Of a stretch of 64,000 nucleotides of DNA, positions 17,831 to 25,932 are shown in pieces. Position numbers and translations under genes: made by a program. The notes beneath the pieces are model-generated. The model saw only the letters and a list, made by a program, of their open reading frames with translations. It did not search any database and was not told the DNA's origin. Origin of the DNA: an uncultured Acetatifactor sp. (lineage in GTDB: Bacteria; Bacillota; Clostridia; Lachnospirales; Lachnospiraceae); the NCBI GenBank assembly GCA_910586215.1, contig CAJUGH010000005.1:1-64000 (forward strand), written 5' to 3'. Within the stretch, counting starts at the first letter, position 1, and every line of letters begins with the position of its first letter.

Positions 17831-17866
17831 TAGGGAAGCCTATCTGCCCCGCAGGAGTTTACAGTG

Positions 17867-19204
17867 ATGGAAGAAAATGTAATCAAGAGAATACTGCCCC
17901 ACAGCATGGAAGCCGAGCAATCGGTGATAGGGTCCATGATTATGGACAGGGAAGCCATCGTGGCCGCCTCGGAACTGGTTAGTGGGGAAGACTTCTATAA
18001 CAGGCAGTATGGTGTCCTGTTTGAGACCATGGTGGAACTGAATGATGCAGGCAGTCCGGTAGACCTGGTGACCCTGCAGAACCGCCTTAGGGAGAAGGAT
18101 GTGCCTCCGGAGGTGAGCAGCCTGGAATTTGTCCGGGATCTGAGCACGGCGGTGTTTACCTCGGCCAATGTGAAGTACTATGCCAATATTGTGGCTGAGA
18201 AATCCACCCTGCGGAAACTGATCCGCCTGAATGAAGAGATTGCAGGTACCTGCTATGCCGGGAAGGAAAGCCTGGAATATATTCTGGAAGACACGGAAAA
18301 GCGGGTTTTCCAGCTGGTACAGAAGCGTACCACAGACGATTATGTGCCCATCCGGCAGGTGGTCATGAATGCCATGGACAAGATTGAGATGGCAGCCAGG
18401 AACAAGGGCAGTGTCACAGGTATTCCCACGGGTTTTGTGGACCTGGATTACCGCACGGCAGGCATGCAGCCCTCGGACCTGGTACTGATTGCAGCCCGCC
18501 CCTCCATGGGCAAGACGGCTTTTGCGCTGAATATTGCCCAGTATGTGGCTTTCAAGAAAAATATGACAGTGGCAATATTCAGCCTGGAAATGAGTAAGGA
18601 ACAGTTGGTAAACCGTATGTTCTCCCTGGAGTCCAACGTGGATGCCCAGAAGCTCCGGACAGGCCAGCTTAATGACCAGGAGTGGGAGAGGCTCATTGAG
18701 AGCGCTGGTGTCATAGGGAAATCCAACTTGATCATAGATGATACGCCTGGTATCAGCATTTCGGAACTACGCTCCAAGTGCAGGAAATATAAACTGGAAC
18801 ACAATCTGTCCATGGTCATCATAGATTATCTGCAGCTGATGACAGGAAGCGGGGGCAGGAGCAGTGATTCCAGGCAGCAGGAGATATCCGATATCTCCCG
18901 TTCCCTGAAGGCGGTGGCCAGGGAACTGGCGGTGCCTGTGCTGGCATTGTCACAGCTCTCACGGGCAGTGGAGCAGAGGCCGGATCACAGGCCCATGCTT
19001 TCCGATCTGCGTGAGTCGGGGGCCATTGAGCAGGACGCAGATGTGGTAATGTTTATCTATCGCGATGAATATTATAACAAGGACACGGACAAGAAAGGCG
19101 TGTCAGAGATTATCATTGCCAAACAGAGAAATGGTCCCATTGGTACTATAGAACTGGCATGGCTGCCAGAGTATACAAAATTTGCCAACCTGGAAAGGGC
19201 ATAA
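17867..19204 (+). CDS. dnaB: replicative DNA helicase DnaB
   Basis: 445 residues from ATG at 17867; GTG at 17864 is also possible with AGGAG at 17853. N-terminal primase-binding domain HSMEAEQSVIGSMI, then the RecA-like motor: Walker A ARPSMGKTAFALN, IFSLEMSKEQL, Walker B MVIIDYLQLM, LSQLSRAVEQR and LRESGAIEQDAD. Hexameric 5'-3' helicase at the replication fork. 36 bases after rplI. Confidence 0.97.
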   Translation: MEENVIKRILPHSMEAEQSVIGSMIMDREAIVAASELVSGEDFYNRQYGVLFETMVELNDAGSPVDLVTLQNRLREKDVPPEVSSLEFVRDLSTAVFTSANVKYYANIVAEKSTLRKLIRLNEEIAGTCYAGKESLEYILEDTEKRVFQLVQKRTTDDYVPIRQVVMNAMDKIEMAARNKGSVTGIPTGFVDLDYRTAGMQPSDLVLIAARPSMGKTAFALNIAQYVAFKKNMTVAIFSLEMSKEQLVNRMFSLESNVDAQKLRTGQLNDQEWERLIESAGVIGKSNLIIDDTPGISISELRSKCRKYKLEHNLSMVIIDYLQLMTGSGGRSSDSRQQEISDISRSLKAVARELAVPVLALSQLSRAVEQRPDHRPMLSDLRESGAIEQDADVVMFIYRDEYYNKDTDKKGVSEIIIAKQRNGPIGTIELAWLPEYTKFANLERA

Positions 19205-19290
19205 GGGTTTCTTGAGGAGGGATGCTTCCTGTATGGAAGGCCAGGCCTGTATGAGGGCTGGGTGCTTCAGGATAGGTGTGATTTACGAAG

Positions 19291-19320
19291 GAGAGGATGG
19301 GTGCAGACCCATTCTCTTTT
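19291..19320 (+). terminator. intrinsic terminator after dnaB
   Basis: GAGAGGATGGGT (19291-19302), loop GCAG, ACCCATTCTCTTTT: a 12-pair stem with T run. Confidence 0.85.
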
Positions 19321-19352
19321 GCTTGTAGAAAAAAGTCGAAGGGAGAGAACTT

Positions 19353-20039
19353 ATGCAGAATTACCTGTTTATTTCGGATGCAGCCAAGGAAGTCAAGGTG
19401 GAAAGCCATGTGCTGCGCTACTGGGAAGAGGAATTACATCTTCCCATCAAGCGCAATGAGTTGGGACACCGGTACTATACAGAGGAGGATGTGGAGCGGT
19501 TCAAACAGATCAAAGGCATGAAGGAAAGGGGATTGCAGTTGAAAGCGATTAAAATGATTTTAAAAGACGGAAAACTGGATGTTTTGTCGCCTGCGGGGAA
19601 TACAGCCAGGGAAAGTGAAGATACCAGGACATGTGAAAGGGCCGGGGCAGGAAGTGATGTAAAACAGTCCACGCAAATACAGGAAGGGGAAGCGCCTTCC
19701 CGTCTGCCCATAGATATCATAGAGACCAGACAGCGCCAGATCAGCCAGGAGAGCAGGGAAGACAAGTCCAGAAGGCTCCAGTGGCTGCTCCAGCAGTTAA
19801 TCCGGGAGACCTTGCAGGAGAACAACGGGGAACTTTGCCGGGAGATCAAGGAGAGCGTGGTCAAAGAACTGGACTACCAGTTTCGGATGCAGGAGGAACG
19901 GGAGGAGGCCAGGGATAAGATGCTGGCCCAGCGGGATGAAGAGCATTTTAAGAAGATGGACGAGCTGTTGCGCAAGAAGGCCAGGAAACCAATCCGTCTT
20001 AGTGGCCTGGGCGGCAAAAAAAAGAAAGGCACTTCATAG
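19353..20039 (+). CDS. MerR-family regulator with a coiled C-terminal region
   Basis: 228 residues. The N-terminal winged helix (about 1-70) reads LFISDAAKEVKVESHVLRYWEEEL, ELGHRYYTEEDVERF and LKAIKMILKDGKL. Residues 80-130 look disordered; 130-215 are rich in Glu, Arg and Gln and probably form coiled coils; the tail is very basic (RKKARKPIRLSGLGGKKKK). No cysteine effector site is seen, so it may act like RacA-type or unlinked MerR proteins in DNA organisation rather than metal sensing. Target unknown. Confidence 0.8.
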   Translation: MQNYLFISDAAKEVKVESHVLRYWEEELHLPIKRNELGHRYYTEEDVERFKQIKGMKERGLQLKAIKMILKDGKLDVLSPAGNTARESEDTRTCERAGAGSDVKQSTQIQEGEAPSRLPIDIIETRQRQISQESREDKSRRLQWLLQQLIRETLQENNGELCREIKESVVKELDYQFRMQEEREEARDKMLAQRDEEHFKKMDELLRKKARKPIRLSGLGGKKKKGTS

Positions 20040-20050
20040 AAGTGCCTTTT
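20025..20050. terminator. bidirectional terminator between MerR gene and ferredoxin
   Basis: AAAGGCACTTC-ATA-GAAGTGCCTTTT: an 11-pair stem overlapping the MerR stop codon. The A-rich side serves the minus-strand ferredoxin, the T-rich side the plus strand. Confidence 0.85.
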
Positions 20051-20083
20051 GCCTTGTCAGCCATTCCTTTTTGGAGGCAGTGG

Positions 20084-20254
20084 TCAACCTTCCTTGATGG
20101 CCCCGGTAGGGCAGGTACCTGCGCAGGAACCGCAGTCAATGCACTTATCGGGATCAATCTCAAACTTTCCATCTCCCATACTGATGGCGCCCACAGGACA
20201 GACACTTTCGCATGCGCCACAGGCTACACAAGCATCACCAATTACAAATGCCAT
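20084..20254 (-). CDS. 2[4Fe-4S] ferredoxin
   Basis: 56 residues, start at 20254 behind GGAGGA. Two cluster motifs: CVACGACESVCP and CIDCGSCAGTCP, the bacterial clostridial-type arrangement with each fourth Cys serving the other cluster. Low-potential electron carrier in the cytoplasm, likely for pyruvate or hydrogen metabolism. Single gene with the bidirectional terminator behind it. Confidence 0.95.
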   Translation of the reverse strand: MAFVIGDACVACGACESVCPVGAISMGDGKFEIDPDKCIDCGSCAGTCPTGAIKEG

Positions 20255-20395
20255 ACTACATATCCTCCTTATATCTGTTAAAATGTACTAAGAACCGTAT
20301 TTATTGTAATATAAATAAAGACCGAATACAAGTGCTAAGTTTATTAAATTTGTTCTTACAGTTCAGCCATCACCCACCCAAATCCCAAAAAGATT

Positions 20396-20588
20396 CCAAC
20401 TGTGCGGTTGGACGCTCTTTTGAGCATCCAACCTAACTTCCACATTCGCAAAAACCGCGCTTACGCGCTTCTGCGTTTGCTGAGCATCCGCGTTTTGCTC
20501 ATTTGGTAGTGGGTTGCTAATCCAATCGTTCGCCTGCATCGCAATAAATTGCATGCAGGCAAGCCATTGGATTGCAACCGCACAGTTG
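20396..20588. mobile_element. MITE-like element, family 2 (TIR CAACTGTGCGGTTG)
   Basis: 193 bp. Perfect 14-bp terminal inverted repeats CAACTGTGCGGTTG (20397-20410) and CAACCGCACAGTTG (20575-20588). The 9-bp direct repeat AAAAAGATT flanks it at 20387-20395 and 20589-20597, as a target-site duplication would. The interior is almost all hairpin: GGTTGGA...TCCAACC with GCTC-TTTT-GAGC inside, and GCCTGCAT...ATGCAGGC nested in GGTTGC...GCAACC. No gene inside. It lies between ferredoxin and pflA, eight bases from the pflA stop. Confidence 0.75.
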
Positions 20589-20595
20589 AAAAAGA

Positions 20596-21354
20596 TTACT
20601 TCTCCATCTCCGCCCGCCTCTTCTTGATGCCTTCCAGAATGACCTTTTTCTTATCCAGAAGTTTACCCTTGTCCATGGGAGGTACTCCTTTCAGCTTGTA
20701 ATCCATGCCAAGGCTCTCATACTTCTTCTCCCCCATGGTGTGGTAGGGCAGTACATCCAGGGCCTTCAAGTTGCTGAAGGCACCGATAAAGTACCCAAGG
20801 TCGAAGAGATACTTGTCATCGTCCGTGATGCCAGGAACCACCACATGCCGGATCCACATGTCAACATGCTTTTCGTCAAGGTAGGCGGCAAATTTCAAGA
20901 TATTGGTGTTGGGCTGGGCAGTCAGTTCCCTGTGCTTCTCCGGGTCAATGTGCTTGATGTCCAGCATGACCAGGTCCGTCAAGGCCATAAGCCGTTCTAA
21001 TTTGACCCGCTGGGTCTCGCTGTCAGGATTGAAGGCAATACCGGAAGAGTCGATACAAGTGTGGATATTGCGCTCTTTGGCCAGGGTAAACAGGTCGATG
21101 AGAAAATCAATCTGCATCAGCGGTTCCCCACCAGTGACGGTAAGACCGCCGCCATTTGCGTAAAATGCGCTGTTCCTTTCGTACTGTTCAATGATGTAGG
21201 ACGGCTCCATGAGAGTGCCGCCGTCCATGGCCCAGGTATCGGGATTATGGCAGTAGGCGCACCGCATGGGGCAGCCCTGGACAAATACCACAAACCGGGT
21301 GCCTGGACCGTCTACCGTGCCAAAACTTTCCAGGGAATGAATCCTTCCTTGCAT
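20596..21354 (-). CDS. pflA: pyruvate formate-lyase activating enzyme
   Basis: 252 residues from ATG at 21354, behind GGAGG; the open frame to 21393 crosses a terminator. Radical SAM cluster site CPMRCAYCHNP, then GGGLTVTGGEPLMQ and the conserved HVVVPGITDD segment. It uses S-adenosylmethionine and a 4Fe-4S cluster to place the glycyl radical on the Gly of the GrcA-like subunit encoded upstream. An intrinsic terminator separates it from grcA, so it may be expressed at a lower level. Confidence 0.95.
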   Translation of the reverse strand: MQGRIHSLESFGTVDGPGTRFVVFVQGCPMRCAYCHNPDTWAMDGGTLMEPSYIIEQYERNSAFYANGGGLTVTGGEPLMQIDFLIDLFTLAKERNIHTCIDSSGIAFNPDSETQRVKLERLMALTDLVMLDIKHIDPEKHRELTAQPNTNILKFAAYLDEKHVDMWIRHVVVPGITDDDKYLFDLGYFIGAFSNLKALDVLPYHTMGEKKYESLGMDYKLKGVPPMDKGKLLDKKKVILEGIKKRRAEMEK

Positions 21355-21392
21355 GAAAACCTCCGTTTCTTCGGAATAAGATACTGTAACCA

Positions 21393-21423
21393 AAAACCGC
21401 CCGAAGGAGACTCGGGCGGTTTT
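21393..21423 (-). terminator. terminator between the radical-domain gene and pflA
   Basis: AAAACCGCCCGA-AGGAGAC-TCGGGCGGTTTT: perfect 12-bp stem; on the minus strand it ends in TTTTTGG. It would reduce read-through from grcA into pflA. Confidence 0.88.
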
Positions 21424-21473
21424 CTCCGCAACCTATATATCTATTGGCCTGTTACAGGCCAATCCTGGACAGA

Positions 21474-21716
21474 TCAGATCTCCTCGTGGAATGTACGGGA
21501 GATGACATCAGCCTGCTGCTCGGGAGTCAGCTTAATGAAGTTTACGGCGTATCCGGATACACGGATGGTAAGCTGGGGATAGTTCTCGGGGTGCTTCTGG
21601 GCATCCAGCAGGGTATCCCTGTTCAGAACATTTACATTCAGATGATGTCCGCCCTTTGTGGCGTAGCCATCTAATAAGTTTACCAGATTGTCAACCTGTG
21701 CTGTGCTTGTTGCCAT
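21474..21716 (-). CDS. stand-alone glycyl-radical domain of pyruvate formate-lyase (GrcA-like)
   Basis: 80 residues behind AAAGGAGGAAA. HHLNVNVLNRDTLLDAQKHP and YPQLTIRVSGYAVNF are the C-terminal domain of PFL; Gly55 in RVSGYAV is the radical site. In usual PFL this is the last 75 residues of one chain. In this locus the pflB product stops just before it, so this small protein is probably an obligatory subunit and not only a repair part like YfiD/GrcA of Escherichia coli. It is third in the operon after pflB and a 67-codon gene. Confidence 0.92.
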   Translation of the reverse strand: MATSTAQVDNLVNLLDGYATKGGHHLNVNVLNRDTLLDAQKHPENYPQLTIRVSGYAVNFIKLTPEQQADVISRTFHEEI

Positions 21717-21758
21717 GATGATTTCCTCCTTTTATTTTTCGGATTATGGTGTTATCTG

Positions 21759-21795
21759 CCTTTCCGGGGAAGGTCTGGGAACCATCCCCGGAAGG
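21759..21795 (-). other. intercistronic hairpin before the glycyl-radical subunit gene
   Basis: TTCCGGGGA (21762-21770) pairs with TCCCCGGAA (21785-21793), extended by CC/GG with one bulged base. No T run on the minus strand. It could mark an mRNA cleavage or stability point that sets subunit levels. Confidence 0.55.
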
Positions 21796-21821
21796 AGACG
21801 CAATACCGTGAAATGCCAGGA

Positions 21822-22025
21822 TCAATGGTAGTCATCCAGACCCTGTTCAAGAGTGGGGACACTACAGGCCAATGGTGTCCTGGAACAGTCCGTACACCCC
21901 ATTGTCTGAACATTCTTTGATTGTCCGGCTTCCTGGTCATAGTCCACATTTACGTGCCCTACACCGGCAGCCATGCCCGAATCAAGCATTTTTACAAGGT
22001 CATCAATCATTTTCTTGTCGTCCAT
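21822..22025 (-). CDS. 67-residue cysteine-containing protein between pflB and the radical subunit
   Basis: 67 residues behind AAGGAGGCACT. The first 30 residues (DLVKMLDSGMAAGVGHVNVD) resemble the start of the neighbouring radical domain (NLVNLLDGYATKGGHHLNVN), so it may be a diverged half-copy. The rest has Cys44, Cys47 and Cys54 in TMGCTDCSRTPLACS and no glycyl-radical motif. It could be a metal- or redox-linked accessory of the split enzyme; no function is known to me. The ribosome site and the position inside the operon make it a real gene. Confidence 0.75.
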   Translation of the reverse strand: MDDKKMIDDLVKMLDSGMAAGVGHVNVDYDQEAGQSKNVQTMGCTDCSRTPLACSVPTLEQGLDDYH

Positions 22026-22062
22026 AGTGCCTCCTTACTCTTTGTGAAAACAATTGTTAACT

Positions 22063-22149
22063 GTTCAAGTCCAGTTCGATGTCGCCGGAAAACACCGGGG
22101 TGTTCGGATGCCTTAGTTCAAGTCCAGTTCAATGTCACCGGAGAACACC
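22063..22149. repeat. duplicated end of pflB (two 34-bp copies)
   Basis: 22116-22149 codes for the last residues of PflB (VFSGDIELDLN). A second copy at 22063-22096, beyond the stop, differs at three positions, all of them third codon positions that leave VFSGDIELDLN unchanged. The second copy is no longer in the pflB frame. Confidence 0.85.
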
Positions 22150-24149
22150 TTGTCTTCCTTGCCCAGGGCGCCAGGGATGATAGTGAAGGTATTGGAGATA
22201 CCATCCTGTGCATCATTGAAAGGCAGCTTGGATACGGAAGAGAGGGATGCCACCGCACCGTGGGTATCACGGCCATGCATGGGGTTGGCACCAGGAGCGA
22301 AAGGTTGGCCCTTCTTACGTCCGTCAGGGGTATTACCGGTAGCCTTACCATAGGTAACGTTAGAGGTAATGGTCAGGATGGAAGTGGTGGGCACGCCGTT
22401 CCTGTAGGTATGATGCCTTCTGATAGCGGTCATGAAGGTGTGTACCACCATCTGGGCGATCTCGTCCACGCGGTCATCATCATTGCCGTATTTCGGGAAG
22501 TCACCGGTTGTCTTGAAGTCAACAATGACACCATCTTCATCGCGGACAACCTCAACCTTTGCATACTTGATGGCAGACAGGGAATCTGCCACGATGGACA
22601 GACCAGCCACACCCGTAGCAAAGTAACGCTTTACATCCCTGTCATGGAGAGCCATCTCTGCCCTCTCATAGCAGTACTTGTCATGCATATAGTGGATGAT
22701 GTTCAAGGTGTTCACATACACATCGGCCTGCCACTCCAGCATATCCACAAATTTGCTCCATACATCGTTGTACTCCAGCACATCGCCTTCCACAGGACGG
22801 TACTTGGGACCTACCTGCTTCTTGGTCACTTCGTCCACGCCGCCGTTCAAGGCATACAGCAGACACTTTGCCACGTTGGCACGGGCACCGAAGAACTGCA
22901 TTTCCTTACCGATTACCATGGAGGATACACAGCAGGCAATGCCGTAGTCATCACCGTGGGTAGCCCTCATAAGGTCATCGTTCTCATACTGGATGGAAGA
23001 AGTCTGGATGGACATCTTCGCGCAGTATTTCTTCCAGCCTGCCGGCAGCCTGGTGGACCACAGCACGGTCAGGTTGGGCTCGGGGGAAGGCCCCAGGTTG
23101 GTCAGGGTGTGCAGGTAACGGAAACTCATCCTGGTCACCATATGTCTGCCATCTACACCTACACCGGCAAGGGACTCTGTCACCCATACAGGGTCGCCTG
23201 CGAAGATCTGGTTGTACTCGGGAGTACGGGCAAACTTGATCAGACGCAGCTTCATGATGAAATGGTCAACAAATTCCTGGATCTGCTCCTCAGTAAAGGT
23301 GCCGTTCTTTAAGTCTCTCTCTGCGTAAATGTCAAGGAAGGTGGAGGTACGGCCCAGGGACATGGCAGCACCGTTCTGCTCCTTCACGGCACACAGATAG
23401 CCGAAGTAAACGGCCTGGATGGCTTCCTGCACATTGGAAGCAGGCTTGGAGATATCGCAGCCATAGGATGCGGCCATCTCTTTCATCATCTTCAAAGCTA
23501 CCATCTGCTCGGAAAGCTCTTCACGCAGACGGATCACATCATCTGTCATCACACGGCCAGTGGAATCCTTCTGGGCCTGTTTGTCCTCGATGAGCCTGTC
23601 GATACCATACAGGGCAACACGCCTGTAGTCACCAATGATACGGCCACGGCCATAGGCATCGGGAAGGCCGGTGATAATATGGGAAGAACGGCAGGCACGC
23701 ATCTCCTGGTTGTAAGCATCGAAGCAGCCTGCGTTATGAGTCTTCCTGTGGGTGGAGAAGAACTCGGAGATCTCGGGATCTACCTCATATCCATTGTCAG
23801 AGCAGGCTTTCTCTGCCATACGGATACCGCCGTAAGGCTGCAGGGAACGCTTGAAAGGCTTGTCGGTCTGGAAACCTACGATAGTTTCCTTGCTCTTGTC
23901 AAGATATCCAGGGCCATGGGAGGTGATGGTGGAAACAACCTTGGTGTCCATGTCCAGGACGCCGCCGGCTTCCCTCTCCTTTTTCTGAAGTTCCAGGACC
24001 TGTGCCCATAAGTCCTTGGTATTCTGTGTAGCCCCTGCCAGGAAACTCTCATCGCCGTCATAGGGATGATAGTTTCTCTGGATGAAGTCACGAACATTGA
24101 CTTCTTTGTCCCATTTGCCCGATACAAAATCTGTCCATTCTGGTCTCAT
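22113..24149 (-). CDS. pflB: pyruvate formate-lyase catalytic core without glycyl-radical domain
   Basis: 678 residues behind AGGAGG. Converts pyruvate and CoA to acetyl-CoA and formate. The PFL core is complete: RGRIIGDYRRVALYG, the adjacent active-site cysteines Cys406-Cys407 in DYGIACCVSSM, and the late NTPDGRKKGQPFAPGANPMHGRD segment. The chain ends after FTIIPGALGKEDKVFSGDIELDLN, the point where single-chain PFL continues into its radical domain. That domain is encoded about 400 bases downstream. The separate genes each have ribosome sites, so this is a split enzyme and not a frameshift. Confidence 0.93.
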   Translation of the reverse strand: MRPEWTDFVSGKWDKEVNVRDFIQRNYHPYDGDESFLAGATQNTKDLWAQVLELQKKEREAGGVLDMDTKVVSTITSHGPGYLDKSKETIVGFQTDKPFKRSLQPYGGIRMAEKACSDNGYEVDPEISEFFSTHRKTHNAGCFDAYNQEMRACRSSHIITGLPDAYGRGRIIGDYRRVALYGIDRLIEDKQAQKDSTGRVMTDDVIRLREELSEQMVALKMMKEMAASYGCDISKPASNVQEAIQAVYFGYLCAVKEQNGAAMSLGRTSTFLDIYAERDLKNGTFTEEQIQEFVDHFIMKLRLIKFARTPEYNQIFAGDPVWVTESLAGVGVDGRHMVTRMSFRYLHTLTNLGPSPEPNLTVLWSTRLPAGWKKYCAKMSIQTSSIQYENDDLMRATHGDDYGIACCVSSMVIGKEMQFFGARANVAKCLLYALNGGVDEVTKKQVGPKYRPVEGDVLEYNDVWSKFVDMLEWQADVYVNTLNIIHYMHDKYCYERAEMALHDRDVKRYFATGVAGLSIVADSLSAIKYAKVEVVRDEDGVIVDFKTTGDFPKYGNDDDRVDEIAQMVVHTFMTAIRRHHTYRNGVPTTSILTITSNVTYGKATGNTPDGRKKGQPFAPGANPMHGRDTHGAVASLSSVSKLPFNDAQDGISNTFTIIPGALGKEDKVFSGDIELDLN

Positions 24150-24216
24150 TTTGAAATGCCTCCTCTTAAATTTGAATTAGTATGTGTGAAAAAGGTACTT
24201 CTAATTCCTAGCTTCA

Positions 24217-24245
24217 ATTATAAGTAAAACAAGGGGGACAGTCAA
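24217..24245 (-). promoter_or_regulatory. pflB operon promoter
   Basis: Minus strand TTGACT (24240-24245), 17 bases, TATAAT (24217-24222); 67 bases before pflB. Confidence 0.85.
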
Positions 24246-24287
24246 GGTGGGAAAGTGTACTTTTTTCTATACATGGCCTCGTAAATG

Positions 24288-24429
24288 GTACTTTTCACGG
24301 GCTGGTGTCGCGAGGCGTTTTCACGCGCTTCCTGCGTGACAAACCCGAGATTGCACACGCCAAAATGGGCTGTTCTTGCCCATTTTGTGTGCATATGTTG
24401 ACTTAAACGGCAAGAAAGGGAAAAGTAAC
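24288..24429 (+). mobile_element. MITE-like element, family 1, copy A
   Basis: 142 bp with ends GTACTTTTCAC and GGGAAAAGTAAC. Flanks CGTAAATG (24280-24287) and CGTAAATA (24430-24437) form a 7-8 bp duplication. The interior has the family core CGCGAGGCGTTTTCACGCG, TGCGTGACAAACCCGAGA and the hairpin AAAATGGGC-N7-GCCCATTTT. No gene inside. Confidence 0.75.
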
Positions 24430-24491
24430 CGTAAATACGGACTTTCATGAGAACTTTTCGAATTCTTAAATTTTTCATAAACAGGAATAAC

Positions 24492-24520
24492 TTGTCATAT
24501 TTTGGGGAATGTATTATACT
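24492..24520 (+). promoter_or_regulatory. promoter of the DUF1858 gene
   Basis: TTGTCA (24492-24497), 17 bases, TATACT (24515-24520). MITE copy B lies between it and the start codon. Confidence 0.75.
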
Positions 24521-24571
24521 AGACAGGTAAAAAATGCTTCTGTAAAAATGTCCCTCTGTGGTGCCTTGGCC

Positions 24572-24716
24572 GTTACTGTTCACGGGTGCTACCGCGAGGT
24601 GTTTTCACCATTTCTTGCGTGACAAACCTAAGACTGCCATGCGCCAAAATGGGCGGCCCTTGCCCGTTTTGTGTATATGGTTGCTGTGAACGGAGCGAAC
24701 AGCAACCCTTAGCCTA
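24572..24716 (+). mobile_element. MITE-like element, family 1, copy B
   Basis: 145 bp from GTTACTGTTCAC to GCGAACAGCAAC, flanked by CCTTGGCC (24564-24571) and CCTTAGCC (24717-24724). Core hairpin AAAATGGGC-N7-GCCCGTTTT. It lies in the probable 5' leader of the DUF1858 gene. Confidence 0.8.
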
Positions 24717-24753
24717 TGGTGTGGACAGACTGGGAGCTGGGAAGGAGAACAAT

Positions 24754-24945
24754 ATGAGTCATATCACGAAGGAGATGACAATCGGGGAGATCCTGCGCAC
24801 GAATCCGGATGTGGCACCGGTGCTCATGGAAGCCGGTATGCATTGCCTGGGATGTCCTTCTGCCCAGGGAGAATCCCTGGAGGAGGCCGCCATGGTGCAC
24901 GGCATCGACATTGATGAACTGATGAAAGCCATACAGGCCCTTTGA
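24754..24945 (+). CDS. DUF1858 domain small protein
   Basis: 63 residues behind GAAGGAGAA; it is essentially one DUF1858 domain: MTIGEILRTNPDVAPVLMEAGMHCLGCPSAQGESLEEAA. CLGC is a conserved CxxC and HGIDIDELM ends the domain. Family members are found near hybrid cluster proteins and Fe-S enzymes and may bind a cluster or redox partner; the role is not established. The open frame to 24586 is MITE sequence. Confidence 0.9.
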   Translation: MSHITKEMTIGEILRTNPDVAPVLMEAGMHCLGCPSAQGESLEEAAMVHGIDIDELMKAIQAL

Positions 24946-24949
24946 CTGG

Positions 24950-24989
24950 AAAGCCCCCTGTTTTCCCAAAAGGGATACAGGGGGGCTTT
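24950..24989 (+). terminator. terminator after the DUF1858 gene
   Basis: AAAGCCCCCTGT (24950-24961) pairs with ACAGGGGGGCTTT (24977-24989), with an inner TTCCC/GGGA pairing; the T tail is short. Confidence 0.65.
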
Positions 24990-25045
24990 GGCTCAATCAA
25001 AATAGCAAAGGCATCACGGATGCCTTGTAAATATGGCGGCTTTCC

Positions 25046-25804
25046 TCATTGCTCAACGAGCAATGTTTGCTCGCGGGAATGGATACCTAAGGCCTGTACG
25101 GCATTATCCTGTACGAGTACTTCACAGTGCTCAGCCAGGAAAGCGCTGGTACCTGGCATGGAACGCTGAAGGGATGCATATTCTGACACGATGTTGCAGA
25201 CGCGGTCAAAAGCCTCCCGGCTGTCTTCGCCCTGGGTCAGCAGCAACAGGTACCGGCCAGACCTTCCATCTTTGTAGAGGGTACTGGCTCCTGCATAGTG
25301 GCCGGAGAGGATGGAAGAGACAGTCATTACCTCCTGGAGGGTACCGAACTGGAAGATCCTGGTGCGCAGGCGCTCTTCTGTCTCAGGAGATACCTCCTTG
25401 GAAGCAGGGTCTTCCCCGGCCTTGGCCCCATCGGTCTGCAGCCTGCGGAACAGGTCCATCACTTCACGTTCTGCAACATCCCTGTATTCCTCCATATCGT
25501 CCTCTTCATCGGTAACAGAGGGGGCGAACCTGGAGAAACGGGTATCCAGTTCTTCAGGGTCCTCCACTTTGGTGACAATCAGTACAATGCATTCCGCGCC
25601 CAGCGGAATGGCTTCTATCATAAGGGGGATATCTTCCGCCTCAAAGCCAAATTCAAAATTAGCCTGACGCATCATATCCCGGAACAGGGTCTTTGCTTTC
25701 TCTGTACCGTAAGCCAGTTCGCTGATCTTCAGTTCCCGGCTGGCCAGATCTTCCCGGGTCAGTGTACAACGAATCTGATTTTCATTTACTTTCTCGATCT
25801 TCAT
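25046..25804 (-). CDS. mecA: adaptor protein MecA
   Basis: 252 residues. MKIEKVNENQIRCTLTREDL and the following LAYGTEKAKTLFRDMM form the substrate-binding N-terminal part. A charged linker (about 85-140) leads to the C-terminal ClpC-binding domain with RIFQFGTLQEVMTVS and YKDGRSGRYLLLL. MecA feeds substrates to ClpCP. Single gene with its own promoter. Confidence 0.93.
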   Translation of the reverse strand: MKIEKVNENQIRCTLTREDLASRELKISELAYGTEKAKTLFRDMMRQANFEFGFEAEDIPLMIEAIPLGAECIVLIVTKVEDPEELDTRFSRFAPSVTDEEDDMEEYRDVAEREVMDLFRRLQTDGAKAGEDPASKEVSPETEERLRTRIFQFGTLQEVMTVSSILSGHYAGASTLYKDGRSGRYLLLLTQGEDSREAFDRVCNIVSEYASLQRSMPGTSAFLAEHCEVLVQDNAVQALGIHSREQTLLVEQ

Positions 25805-25853
25805 GGAAAACCCTTCCTTTCTGCATTAGGCATGCGTGTAAGAATCCACATGT

Positions 25854-25882
25854 ATCTTATACTTTCGCACCCTTTTCGTCAA
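25854..25882 (-). promoter_or_regulatory. mecA promoter
   Basis: Minus strand TTGACG (25877-25882), 17 bases, TAAGAT (25854-25859). Confidence 0.6.
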
Positions 25883-25932
25883 TAGCAGGAATTAACTTTA
25901 AACTTTTTTAATAATTTTTGGTGATCTTCTGC

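Noticed and set aside
21474..22149. Sequencing error or frameshift breaking pflB
   Set aside because: The radical domain has its own start and ribosome site and a further gene with a ribosome site lies between; no single frameshift would join them.
22132..23312. Plus-strand frames opposite pflB
   Set aside because: They are shadows of the pflB coding strand with no ribosome sites.
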